DNA of 10,086 nucleotides. It comes from Methanosarcinales archaeon (lineage in GTDB: Archaea; Halobacteriota; Methanosarcinia; Methanosarcinales; EX4572-44). The first letter of the stretch is position 1. Every line of letters starts with the position of its first letter. Below are positions 1-6,632 of the stretch, one piece after another. A program made the translations under genes and the position numbers. The DNA lies in contig RXIJ01000064.1 in NCBI GenBank assembly GCA_004212095.1, positions 1-10,086 on the forward strand. Direction: 5' to 3'. The notes beneath the pieces were generated by a model. The model had not been told where the DNA came from, made no database searches, and worked only from the letters and a program-made list of their open reading frames with translations.

Positions 1-776
1 TCGAATGAGGTTGGAAACTTTCTTACTTCTGTTACTGTAGTGAGCCTGCCGTCAACAACGATCTGAAGCTGTATCTCATCCACATTCTTCCAGCTGCCAA
101 ACTCGAATCGATCCCATCCATTGGTTACCGTGTAATCATTTGTTGATCTGAGTAGGCACCTCGGCTCGTTACCGGTATCGCTCATCTTTGAGCGTGACTC
201 GAAGATATAATTGTATCCAAAGGCTCTGACACTCTCTGAAACGATGCACGCCCCACTCAAACTTAGAACGTCATCTGAGATTAAGGGCGATCCACAATTC
301 GTGTACCACTTACCCCCATCCAAACTTGCACTATCAAAGTCGTCAAAGAAGTCAAAGACTGCATCCCCATCACTTACTGTTGTGGCAGAAGGATTCCCAT
401 ACCACATTTTGATCTTCACATCCTCGTTTGGACGAACGCTTGGAATTTTCACCCAGATCATAGCAACCTTCGCGCCAGCATCATAATCCTCGATCCAGCA
501 GGAAAGCTCATTTCCCTCCGAGTCTATGAATCTGATATCATCACCGTTTGATCTTGCACTCGTTGGAAAGTTGCTTCCAGCAAGTTTCACAAGCACCTGA
601 TAGTTACCTAACGTCTTTCCTGAGTTCTCGGTTATCGTAATCTCTCTGTAATAATCCCATTCTCCCCCACCCCCCTGGGAGAAAACAGATGCTGTAGCAC
701 TTGATGCGAGCAGAAGGAGTGAGATAAGTAGGATGCAGAAGAGATAGATTCCAGTGGAATTTTTACGATTAGTCAT
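1..776 (-). CDS. Secreted DUF2341-domain protein, 3' part beyond the left edge
   Basis: The first 258 residues are visible with no stop in frame; the gene continues off the window. Residues 1-9 are a short charged start (MTNRKNSTG), residues 10-30 a hydrophobic signal segment ending in an alanine/serine-rich stretch (SSATAS), so export through Sec is likely. Residues about 38-135 match the DUF2341 pattern as I remember it: a WDYYREITI opening, NYQVLVKL, IRFIDSEGNEL, WVKIPS and the closing WYGNPSAT. Right after it comes FDFFDDFDSA, the usual lead into a concanavalin-like/LamG-type beta-sandwich, which the rest of the visible sequence would begin. Such proteins are typically cell-surface or extracellular; the ligand is unknown. 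The ATG overlaps the stop of the upstream coiled-coil gene (ATGA, 776-773) and has a GGTGA ribosome site at 788-784, so translation is probably coupled. The DUF2341 call is firm; the biological role is not known. Confidence 0.85.
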   Translation of the reverse strand, partial: MTNRKNSTGIYLFCILLISLLLLASSATASVFSQGGGGEWDYYREITITENSGKTLGNYQVLVKLAGSNFPTSARSNGDDIRFIDSEGNELSCWIEDYDAGAKVAMIWVKIPSVRPNEDVKIKMWYGNPSATTVSDGDAVFDFFDDFDSASLDGGKWYTNCGSPLISDDVLSLSGACIVSESVRAFGYNYIFESRSKMSDTGNEPRCLLRSTNDYTVTNGWDRFEFGSWKNVDEIQLQIVVDGRLTTVTEVRKFPTSF

Positions 777-2734
777 AACTCAATCACCATTCCCACATCT
801 TTTATGTACCTCGTTTTTCCTTCTCCATCTCCTGCAAGATCATAGAACGCCTTGTTGACGATCGATCTTCCCTCACCAGTCTCATCGATTACATCGGTAA
901 GTACAGCATAGTCCTTCATCTTGAAGATATTAAGTACATGCTTTTTGACCCTCTCAACCCTCTCGCTGTCAAATTCTGGTTTGAAGAACTCGATGTAGCC
1001 TGCGATCCTCTCATCCGCCTCGTTGTAATAGACATTTCCTGTTACCGAGTCTGTGAGACATACCGAGACATATCTGCTCATATAATTATGGGCGAACTCA
1101 CTGGATCTGATCTCGCTTATAACACGCTCATCCCAGCCTGTTGGCGATGCGATACCGATTACATGGAGGTATTTACCCACTTCTGCACGTTTTATTGAGT
1201 TTGAGAGGGTTATTAAGAATTCTGAGAGGGTTGTGCGGTTTGTGTCAAAACCGTAATCTGCATAACTCTTGAGATGGTTGTATGAAACCGCCTCTATCAC
1301 GATCTTCTTAACACGCTCTCCAATCAACCTTAACGATCTCTTCTCCACAATATAAGTCGATCTGAGGTTCAGTGGATTTTTAGCTTCTATTTCAGCATTA
1401 TACATTGCATCAGCAGTGAATATTTCTTCTTTCGAATCGGATCGATAATGGTTCTTCCAGGATGTGATGGTGTAATTCTTCCTCTCAAGCGGGTTGTATA
1501 GCTTCAATGGAAACTGGTGGATCTTTGCATCAAAACGTGAGATATAGTTGAGCTCATACAGCTTTGCATCATCCTGTGTAACAAATCGTATCGACTTTCC
1601 GGAGATTGCATCGGTTATCTGCTCAAGCTTCTCTGCAATCTCATTCTTCTTAAGCTCTGCATCTCTCTTTTCATCCATCAGGGCATTTTCTCGTGCCTGA
1701 AGCTCATTTTTGAGTTCATCTATCTCTTCAAGCTCACTCTCGATGATCCGCTCCTTCTCTTCCTTCATCTGTTTCCTGTATTCGTCCCGTTCACCCTCAA
1801 GATCTTTTTTTCTATCATCAAGTTCCTTCCGATTTTCTTCGATCTCACGCATCTTTTCATCCAGTAACTGCACAATCCCAGCGTATCGCTGATTTAGATT
1901 GTTTCGATCAGATTCTACAGACTTAAGCATCTTCAATGCCGATTCTTTCTCTATCCCCTCTTTGACAAAGTCGGTCTCAAGACGTGACAATTGCTCTTCA
2001 AGTAAGAGTTTTTCATCCTCTATTGATTCAAGCTCTTCAAGCTTTGACTCAAGCTCATCAATTCTCGCATGAGATTCCTCGGTTACATGTTTCCGCAACT
2101 TTTCTGACTCTTTCACCCGATCAAGAACTGTTTTTTCTATGGCTTTTCGTATCTTTGACGGATCTATGAGCCGTTCCTTCACAGCCACGCTGATGATCTC
2201 CTCGATCTTTCGCTGCCGCTTGAGATACCTGTCCCTGAATGCTATTTGAAGATCTCTTCTGATCTCAAGAGACTCAAGGATCTTATCAAGGTCTGAGTAC
2301 TGTTTCTCGTAATAGTCCACGATCAGTTCGTAGAGACCACCCTCTTTTCTCTTTATCTTGTCAATAGCGTCTTTCACCGATAGAATATCAAAGACCTTGA
2401 ATCTCTCGAAGTCTTCTACAAGATCAAGCTCTACCCTGTTGAATTTATTGATTATTGGACTCTCTTCGTGGTTGGTGTCAGCAGCTGCTGCCAGAAGGAG
2501 ACTTGCCAGACTGAACTTGCTTGAAATGCTCTGAACGAGATCATCTTCAAGCTCTGAAACAAAATCTTCTTCGTATTTCTTCCTGTTCTCTTCGATCCTG
2601 TTCCACATCTCCATACGATCGTACTCGTCCACTTTTCTAAGCCTGATAAAGTCATAGCCTTTGAGTATCCGATCTGCAGATGCAACAAGTCTGTTCAGCT
2701 CTTTATAGTCTATATCGTCGCCAATTAAACTCAT
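773..2734 (-). CDS. Coiled-coil protein with C-terminal globular and winged-helix-like regions, function unknown
   Basis: I do not recognise a named family for this 653-residue protein. There is no signal peptide; it should be cytoplasmic. Residues 1-200 are mostly helical and charged, with a small hydrophobic patch at 74-85 (FSLASLLLAAAA) that is too short for a secure membrane span. Residues about 205-375 are a long Glu/Lys/Arg-rich coiled coil. Residues 380-590 look globular, with beta-strand-like segments (KKIVIEAV, YLHVIGIASPTGWD, YVSVCLTDSVTGNVYYN), and the SPTGWD and TGNVYYNEADER stretches look like conserved positions. Residues about 590-653 have the helix-helix-strand order of a winged helix (VERVKKHVLNIFKMKDYAVL, then RYIKDVGMVIEL). 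The start is clear: AGGAGG at 2746-2741 lies six bases before the ATG. It sits one base after the upstream gene and overlaps the DUF2341 gene by four bases, so the three are one operon. A scaffold, nucleic-acid binding or mechanical role is possible but is inference. Confidence 0.85.
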   Translation of the reverse strand: MSLIGDDIDYKELNRLVASADRILKGYDFIRLRKVDEYDRMEMWNRIEENRKKYEEDFVSELEDDLVQSISSKFSLASLLLAAAADTNHEESPIINKFNRVELDLVEDFERFKVFDILSVKDAIDKIKRKEGGLYELIVDYYEKQYSDLDKILESLEIRRDLQIAFRDRYLKRQRKIEEIISVAVKERLIDPSKIRKAIEKTVLDRVKESEKLRKHVTEESHARIDELESKLEELESIEDEKLLLEEQLSRLETDFVKEGIEKESALKMLKSVESDRNNLNQRYAGIVQLLDEKMREIEENRKELDDRKKDLEGERDEYRKQMKEEKERIIESELEEIDELKNELQARENALMDEKRDAELKKNEIAEKLEQITDAISGKSIRFVTQDDAKLYELNYISRFDAKIHQFPLKLYNPLERKNYTITSWKNHYRSDSKEEIFTADAMYNAEIEAKNPLNLRSTYIVEKRSLRLIGERVKKIVIEAVSYNHLKSYADYGFDTNRTTLSEFLITLSNSIKRAEVGKYLHVIGIASPTGWDERVISEIRSSEFAHNYMSRYVSVCLTDSVTGNVYYNEADERIAGYIEFFKPEFDSERVERVKKHVLNIFKMKDYAVLTDVIDETGEGRSIVNKAFYDLAGDGEGKTRYIKDVGMVIEL

Positions 2735-2735
2735 C

Positions 2736-3242
2736 TTAAACCTCCTTAAGATATTTCAATTCACTGTTAATCTTAGCATAAAGGAAATTTGGAGCTTCCC
2801 CATACCCTGCTATGTTTATACGAACAGAAACCCTTCCATCTCCCTTTTTCAGGATTGTAGCGATCTCAGCCTGACCTTTCTTCGTATAAACCTCGTATAA
2901 TTTTCCAGACGGGATTTCACGTTTGAAAATAGCCTTCTGCTTTGCCATAATAAATCCAATAACTCTTTCAATCGTCTTTAGATCCCCCTCCAAATCGATC
3001 TCAATTCTTTTCTCCCCCTTCTCAACCTCAACGAATGCCTTACTGAGATCATACACACGCACATTATCCTTCGACGTCCTGGAATACAGGTCATCAAGCA
3101 TCTCCTCCACACCCTCACCTTCAACAATGACCGTGGTTCCAACGGGTTTTGTAACCCCTATCGCACCCTTCCACCGTTCAAAAGTGTACTCGATCCGCTT
3201 ACGTTCAGCCTCATCCGCATACTTTGCTATAATCAAATGCAA
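2736..3242 (-). CDS. Small alpha/beta protein of unknown function, first gene of the minus-strand operon
   Basis: This protein of about 168 residues is not one I recognise. It appears soluble, without signal peptide or membrane segment. Two alpha/beta halves can be seen. Residues 1-75 contain LIIAKYADEAERKRIEYTFE, TTVIVEGEGVEEML and NVRVYDLSKAFVEVE. Residues 76-168 contain IEIDLEGDLKTIERVIGFIM, GKLYEVYTKK and VSVRINIAGYGEAPNFLY. The start is TTG at 3242 with a GGTGG ribosome site seven bases upstream; another TTG two codons inside is the alternative, and there is no nearby ATG. Its last codons carry the AGGAGG used by the next gene, only one base downstream, so the two products are probably made together and may interact. 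A TATA-like element 25-43 bases upstream supports this as the first gene of the transcript. Confidence 0.8.
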   Translation of the reverse strand: MHLIIAKYADEAERKRIEYTFERWKGAIGVTKPVGTTVIVEGEGVEEMLDDLYSRTSKDNVRVYDLSKAFVEVEKGEKRIEIDLEGDLKTIERVIGFIMAKQKAIFKREIPSGKLYEVYTKKGQAEIATILKKGDGRVSVRINIAGYGEAPNFLYAKINSELKYLKEV

Positions 3243-3266
3243 CCTGTGCCACCAGCTTATACTTAG

Positions 3267-3285
3267 CTTTTATACTATATAATAT
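3267..3285 (-). promoter_or_regulatory. TATA-box promoter of the three-gene minus operon
   Basis: Read on the minus strand this is ATTATATAGTATAAAAG, holding two overlapping TATA-like elements. Transcription starting about 25 bases downstream would leave a leader of roughly 10-20 bases, just long enough for the GGTGG ribosome site of the TTG start at 3242. No intact gene lies upstream on this strand. Confidence 0.5.
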
Positions 3286-3385
3286 CTCTCCACAAAGGAT
3301 GCAAATTTGAAAGAGAGAAATTATACCATTTAATATTAAGTCTTTTACCTAATGTTATTAGAAACCTCTATTTTGTACAATCTAA

Positions 3386-3394
3386 TTTATATAT
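3386..3394 (+). promoter_or_regulatory. TATA-like element ahead of a decayed small gene
   Basis: TTTATATAT is a close match to archaeal TATA boxes. It ends 22 bases before the ATG at 3417, the spacing expected for a leaderless or near-leaderless message. The reading frame there breaks after five codons, so the promoter may be a relic or may drive a non-coding transcript. Confidence 0.35.
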
Positions 3395-3416
3395 CTCTCC
3401 TCCAAACATTCTTTTG

Positions 3417-3656
3417 ATGGAACCTCAAAAGTGATGTGACAAAAATAGCAGCACAGTTCTGAAGATAAACGACGAATTGGATTTCGTTAAAAGCGTGAAT
3501 CTGAATATATCCAAAAAGGAGATCGAAGATTATTAACAAATGGATTTCGTTACCGAAGAATCGATACGCCAGATAGAAGAAGATATAGCGGCAGTGATGA
3601 TCCAAAATGAGATCAAACCAACAACTATTTGCTTGGATGCTTGCATTTGCATTTAA
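3417..3656 (+). pseudogene. Decayed small gene with two in-frame stops
   Basis: One frame reads about 80 codons from ATG 3417, broken by TGA at 3432 and TAA at 3534 and ended by TAA at 3654. Between the stops it reads like protein, for example VLKINDELDFVKSVNLNISK and, after the second stop, MDFVTEESIRQIEEDIAAVM. A 12-base direct repeat (3478-3489 and 3541-3552, exactly 21 codons apart) puts LDFV and MDFV in the same frame, as an internal duplication inside a real gene would. The piece from ATG 3540 to 3656 is open (38 codons) but lacks a well-placed ribosome site; GGAG lies about 18 bases upstream. I do not recognise a family. Alternatives are sequencing errors or chance. Confidence 0.35.
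3478..3552 (+). repeat. Pair of 12-base direct repeats
   Basis: TGGATTTCGTTA occurs at 3478-3489 and 3541-3552, spaced 63 bases apart and therefore in the same reading frame of the decayed gene. The flanks differ, so any duplication is old or short. Confidence 0.6.
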
Positions 3657-3667
3657 TTAGATATAAC

Positions 3668-3814
3668 ATGGTTGCATTTGGAATTATGGAAAGCAATAAA
3701 AATATGTGTTGGTTTATTACTAAATTTCCGTAAGAAGAATTTAAAAATGAAAAGAAGAATCTTGTGAAATCTGTGCAATCTTGTGGTTATAATGTTACAA
3801 AAAGAGGTAACTAA
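3668..3814 (+). pseudogene. Possible decayed gene fragment with one in-frame stop
   Basis: From ATG 3668 the frame reads MVAFGIMESNKNMCWFITKF and one more residue, then TAA at 3731. It continues in the same frame as EEFKNEKKNLVKSVQSCGYN and a short tail to TAA at 3812. Both sides of the stop look like natural protein, so one base change probably broke a small gene or the tail of a longer one. The frame is also open upstream to about 3611, without a start. It differs from the frame of the fragment just before it, so a frameshift between the two is possible. No family is recognised. The last bases (GAGGT, 3804-3808) also form the ribosome site of the next gene. Confidence 0.3.
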
Positions 3815-3819
3815 ATACG

Positions 3820-5226
3820 ATGACAATACTTGAACAACTACAAAGAATTGTTGGATCGGAAAATGTTTCTGATGATAAAGCCATAGCTGCTGCTTATTCA
3901 AGAGATCAGCACTGGAGCTTCGTTGAGCCAAAAAACCCGGCTTACGTGGCACGCCCGGGAACAAAAGAAGAAATCAGAGACATTCTCATGCTTGCAAATC
4001 GTGAGAATATGCCAGTTATACCGTGGAGTACAGGCATCAACATCCGTGGCATGACAATCCCTGTCAAAGACCAGAGCATTATGCTTGATGTATCCAGGTT
4101 GAATCAAATTATTGAAATAAGCCCTGAGATGATGACTGCAACAATAGAACCGGGTGTGACATTTGGTATGCTTGTGGAACAGACAAAAAAATATGGGTTG
4201 CGTCCAGCCTTCCCGGATGCACCACTGACGGTCTCGGCAGTAGCTAACAACTATCTTCGCGGCATTTACCAAACATCACCGCGTGATGGGCTTGATCATA
4301 TCTTGTCCTTTGAGATTATTCTCCCAAATGGCGAAACTCTGAGCACAGGCTCACGTTTGCTGAGTAAAGAACTGCCGTATTTTAGATATGGCCCAGGTCC
4401 TGAGATTGCAAGCCTGTTTATAGCAGGGCCTGGTACATGGGGTGTTGTAACAGAGCTTACACTCAAGCTGTATCGTATTTTTAAGCATCAGAACGTATAC
4501 TACGTTGGATTCGAAGATATAGACACGCCAATGGAACTCCTTACGAAGGTAAACAGGGAAGAGCTTGTCTCCGGATGCAGATTTGTAGATACTGCCCACT
4601 GGCTGCCCCCGTATCTTGGAACCTTTGACTATGCGTATGAGAGTCTACCGGAGTTTGTTGTGGTGCTTGTGGTTGAAAATCAGGACAAGGTCTTCCAGGC
4701 ACAGGATGAAATTGTGAGGAGTTATATTGATAAGAGCGGTGGGAAAATCCTTGATCTTCCAGATAAGCTTGCAGACAATCTTAAATGCGAAATGCTTGGG
4801 GCTGAAACATCACCAATGATCTTTGGATTTAAAGGAAACTTCTACTGTGTTGGCTACTACGGGCCTTTGAAATTTTTGTCAAAATATTACAATGATTTCA
4901 AACGGAATGCGCTTGAAGTCGGATTTTCTATCGAGGACATCAGTTACTATGCCAATACCATCGCACGTTTTCATGGGCAGAGCACCTACTATGAACTTGA
5001 GATATACTTTGATTCCTCAGATAAAAAAAGTGTTGAAATGCTGCGTGCTCTGCATGCCAGAACAGTAGAGAATCTGCTTGATACCGGCATTTATGGCTGG
5101 TTCAGACCATACGCTGGCGTGATAGAGCCAACACTTGAACGTATCGGTAATTTTGCAGATTACTGGAAGAAACTGCAGCAACTTATAGATCCAAATGGGA
5201 TTATGAATCCTGGTAAGCTGTTTTAA
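3820..5226 (+). CDS. FAD-binding oxidoreductase, VAO/GlcD-type
   Basis: This 468-residue flavoprotein belongs to the vanillyl-alcohol-oxidase/glycolate-oxidase-GlcD superfamily. The FAD-binding half is residues about 35-220: AYVARPGTKEEIRDIL, then MPVIPWSTGINIRG (pyrophosphate-binding turn), IEPGVTFGMLVEQ, SFEIILPNGE, and IAGPGTWGVVTELTLKL. The substrate-binding half follows and ends with DPNGIMNPGKLF, the standard C-terminus of GlcD-like dehydrogenases. The NNYLRGIYQTSPRDGLDHI stretch resembles the aryl-alcohol branch (VAO, cresol hydroxylase) as much as the lactate/glycolate branch, so the substrate is open. No signal peptide and no added iron-sulfur domain are seen, so it needs a separate electron acceptor. 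GAGGT lies 11 bases before the ATG. The gene leads the dtdA-ftsZ-secE group, with only 15 bases before dtdA, an unusual neighbour with no evident link to division or translation. Confidence 0.88.
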   Translation: MTILEQLQRIVGSENVSDDKAIAAAYSRDQHWSFVEPKNPAYVARPGTKEEIRDILMLANRENMPVIPWSTGINIRGMTIPVKDQSIMLDVSRLNQIIEISPEMMTATIEPGVTFGMLVEQTKKYGLRPAFPDAPLTVSAVANNYLRGIYQTSPRDGLDHILSFEIILPNGETLSTGSRLLSKELPYFRYGPGPEIASLFIAGPGTWGVVTELTLKLYRIFKHQNVYYVGFEDIDTPMELLTKVNREELVSGCRFVDTAHWLPPYLGTFDYAYESLPEFVVVLVVENQDKVFQAQDEIVRSYIDKSGGKILDLPDKLADNLKCEMLGAETSPMIFGFKGNFYCVGYYGPLKFLSKYYNDFKRNALEVGFSIEDISYYANTIARFHGQSTYYELEIYFDSSDKKSVEMLRALHARTVENLLDTGIYGWFRPYAGVIEPTLERIGNFADYWKKLQQLIDPNGIMNPGKLF

Positions 5227-5241
5227 AGCACAGTTAGGACA

Positions 5242-6630
5242 ATGGTTAACGAAAGTAACATCACAATTATATGCTCTCTTCCGGATCCCGCGAGTGTTAA
5301 CATAGTTGAGAAACTTCGCCTTATGCGAAACTGGAAACCAGTCGAAAACAACTGTTTCAAGGTTTTTAGATTCAAACGCTTCACCATTGTAGAAATTGAG
5401 GGGCATCATATCTACCAGGATGACCTTGATACACGGCTTGAAGAATGTGGGATTAATAGCAATCTCATCATCTTCGCATCAAGGCATAGCGGTAAAGATG
5501 GAAGAAAAATTCTAACCGTTCACACTACTGGCAATGTAAGTCAGGCAAAGTTTGGTGGAAGAGCTTGCGAGCTTGCTGTCCCGGCACCATGTGCGATGAG
5601 AAACCTAATTCGTTCTCTTAAGAGTATGTGCAAAGATAGCTCGTTTGAGGCAACACTTGAAGCTACACACCATGGCCCAAGTAACCTTCATACACAATCG
5701 TTGTTTATAGAGATTGGAAGCACGCAAACCGAATGGAAAGATGATATAGCAGGCAGGATCGTGGCAGACGCAATACTGATGTTTCATCAAGATGATGCAC
5801 CTGTAGCAGTGGGTTTTGGAGGCGGGCATTATGTGTCAAGACAGACAAAGCTAGTTTGCGAGGCTGGAATCGCTTTTGGGCACATATTCCCAAACCACCA
5901 GATACCATTCCTTGATAAAGACCTGATAAAACAGGCTTTTTTAAAATCAGGTGCCGACTTTGCATACTTTGACCGCAAAGCCATGAAAGATGATGTACGC
6001 AGAAACCTTGTAGGGATAATACACCATCTTGGATACGATGTGTTGCGAGAAAGCGATATCAGAGAGATGGACGAATTGTCCTTTGAGATGTACAGCAAGC
6101 TCCAGCAAAAAGTCAAAAAACTATGCGAGAGCTGTAAAATGCGGTTTACAGAAACAATCAGACAGGAACTCAAATCAGCCTGTAAAGACCACATCCCAGC
6201 GATTATGTTTTCAAAGATCGACCCAGAACTCCTGTCAATGGCAGAAAGAGTCGATAGAAAGCGGATTGAAAAAATTATTGAAAAAGAAAGCATAGCTTAC
6301 CTTGAAGATGAAAATGGAAGATTCTCACACATACTAATCTCATTAACTGACGAATGTGCCAGAAGAGTTGCAGAAATGCTAACATTGGAATGTATAAATA
6401 TAATAAAAGAAAATTATCAAGTGAGGTTTGATGCTGATAAAAGCCAGCTTGCGGTTACAGTACGCCGTTTTAGTCCACAACGTGCTGAAGAGCTTGGAAT
6501 CAGCCGTGGACCACTTTTTGGAAAACTTGCCATGGGGAAAGAAGTCATCATAAACGGAAAAACTATAATACCTGATATGGTATATGAGAGTATAGAAAAG
6601 ATCATCAAGCTTAAAAATCCGAGGATATGA
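5242..6630 (+). CDS. dtdA: D-aminoacyl-tRNA deacylase, archaeal DTD2 type, with long C-terminal extension
   Basis: The enzyme hydrolyses D-aminoacyl-tRNA, keeping D-amino acids out of protein. Family marks are seen in order: CSLPDPASVNI near residue 11, FASRHSG (78-84), LTVHTTGN (91-98), ATHHGP (141-146), GFGGGHY (191-197) and FGHIFPNH (212-219). In this family the conserved histidines are thought to bind zinc or act in catalysis. The catalytic domain ends near residue 275. The rest to residue 462 is an extension: a basic helical stretch (280-360), then a beta-rich tail (VRFDADKSQLAVTVRRFSPQ). Short family members of about 270 residues, as in Pyrococcus, lack it. The ATG is well supported by the PDPAS start, though the nearby AGGA (5236-5239) is too close to act well, so translation may be coupled to the flavoprotein gene. 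The stop codon overlaps the upstream of two possible ftsZ starts. Confidence 0.92.
   Translation: MVNESNITIICSLPDPASVNIVEKLRLMRNWKPVENNCFKVFRFKRFTIVEIEGHHIYQDDLDTRLEECGINSNLIIFASRHSGKDGRKILTVHTTGNVSQAKFGGRACELAVPAPCAMRNLIRSLKSMCKDSSFEATLEATHHGPSNLHTQSLFIEIGSTQTEWKDDIAGRIVADAILMFHQDDAPVAVGFGGGHYVSRQTKLVCEAGIAFGHIFPNHQIPFLDKDLIKQAFLKSGADFAYFDRKAMKDDVRRNLVGIIHHLGYDVLRESDIREMDELSFEMYSKLQQKVKKLCESCKMRFTETIRQELKSACKDHIPAIMFSKIDPELLSMAERVDRKRIEKIIEKESIAYLEDENGRFSHILISLTDECARRVAEMLTLECINIIKENYQVRFDADKSQLAVTVRRFSPQRAEELGISRGPLFGKLAMGKEVIINGKTIIPDMVYESIEKIIKLKNPRI
6621..6624 (+). promoter_or_regulatory. Ribosome binding site that decides the ftsZ start
   Basis: GAGG lies only two bases before the ATG at 6627 but eight bases before the ATG at 6633. 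The second spacing is normal, so 6633 is the more likely ftsZ start. The site is inside the last codons of dtdA, so the genes should be translationally coupled. Confidence 0.6.
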
Positions 6631-6632
6631 AA

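Noticed and set aside
211..486. Plus-strand open frame of 91 codons
   Set aside because: It lies wholly antisense to the DUF2341 gene, whose translation has clear family motifs.
938..1198. Plus-strand open frame of 86 codons
   Set aside because: Antisense to the coiled-coil protein gene and without protein-like features of its own.
3330..3339. Palindrome TTAATATTAA as an operator
   Set aside because: Short and made only of A and T in an AT-rich stretch, so likely by chance.
3731..3733. Stop-codon recoding such as pyrrolysine insertion in the 3668-3814 frame
   Set aside because: The stop is TAA; pyrrolysine uses TAG. Mutation or sequencing error is simpler.
3653..3964. Minus-strand open frame of 103 codons over the gene-poor region and the flavoprotein start
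   Set aside because: It overlaps the firm start of the flavoprotein gene, has odd composition (many Phe, Ser, His) and no recognisable motif; it is a shadow.
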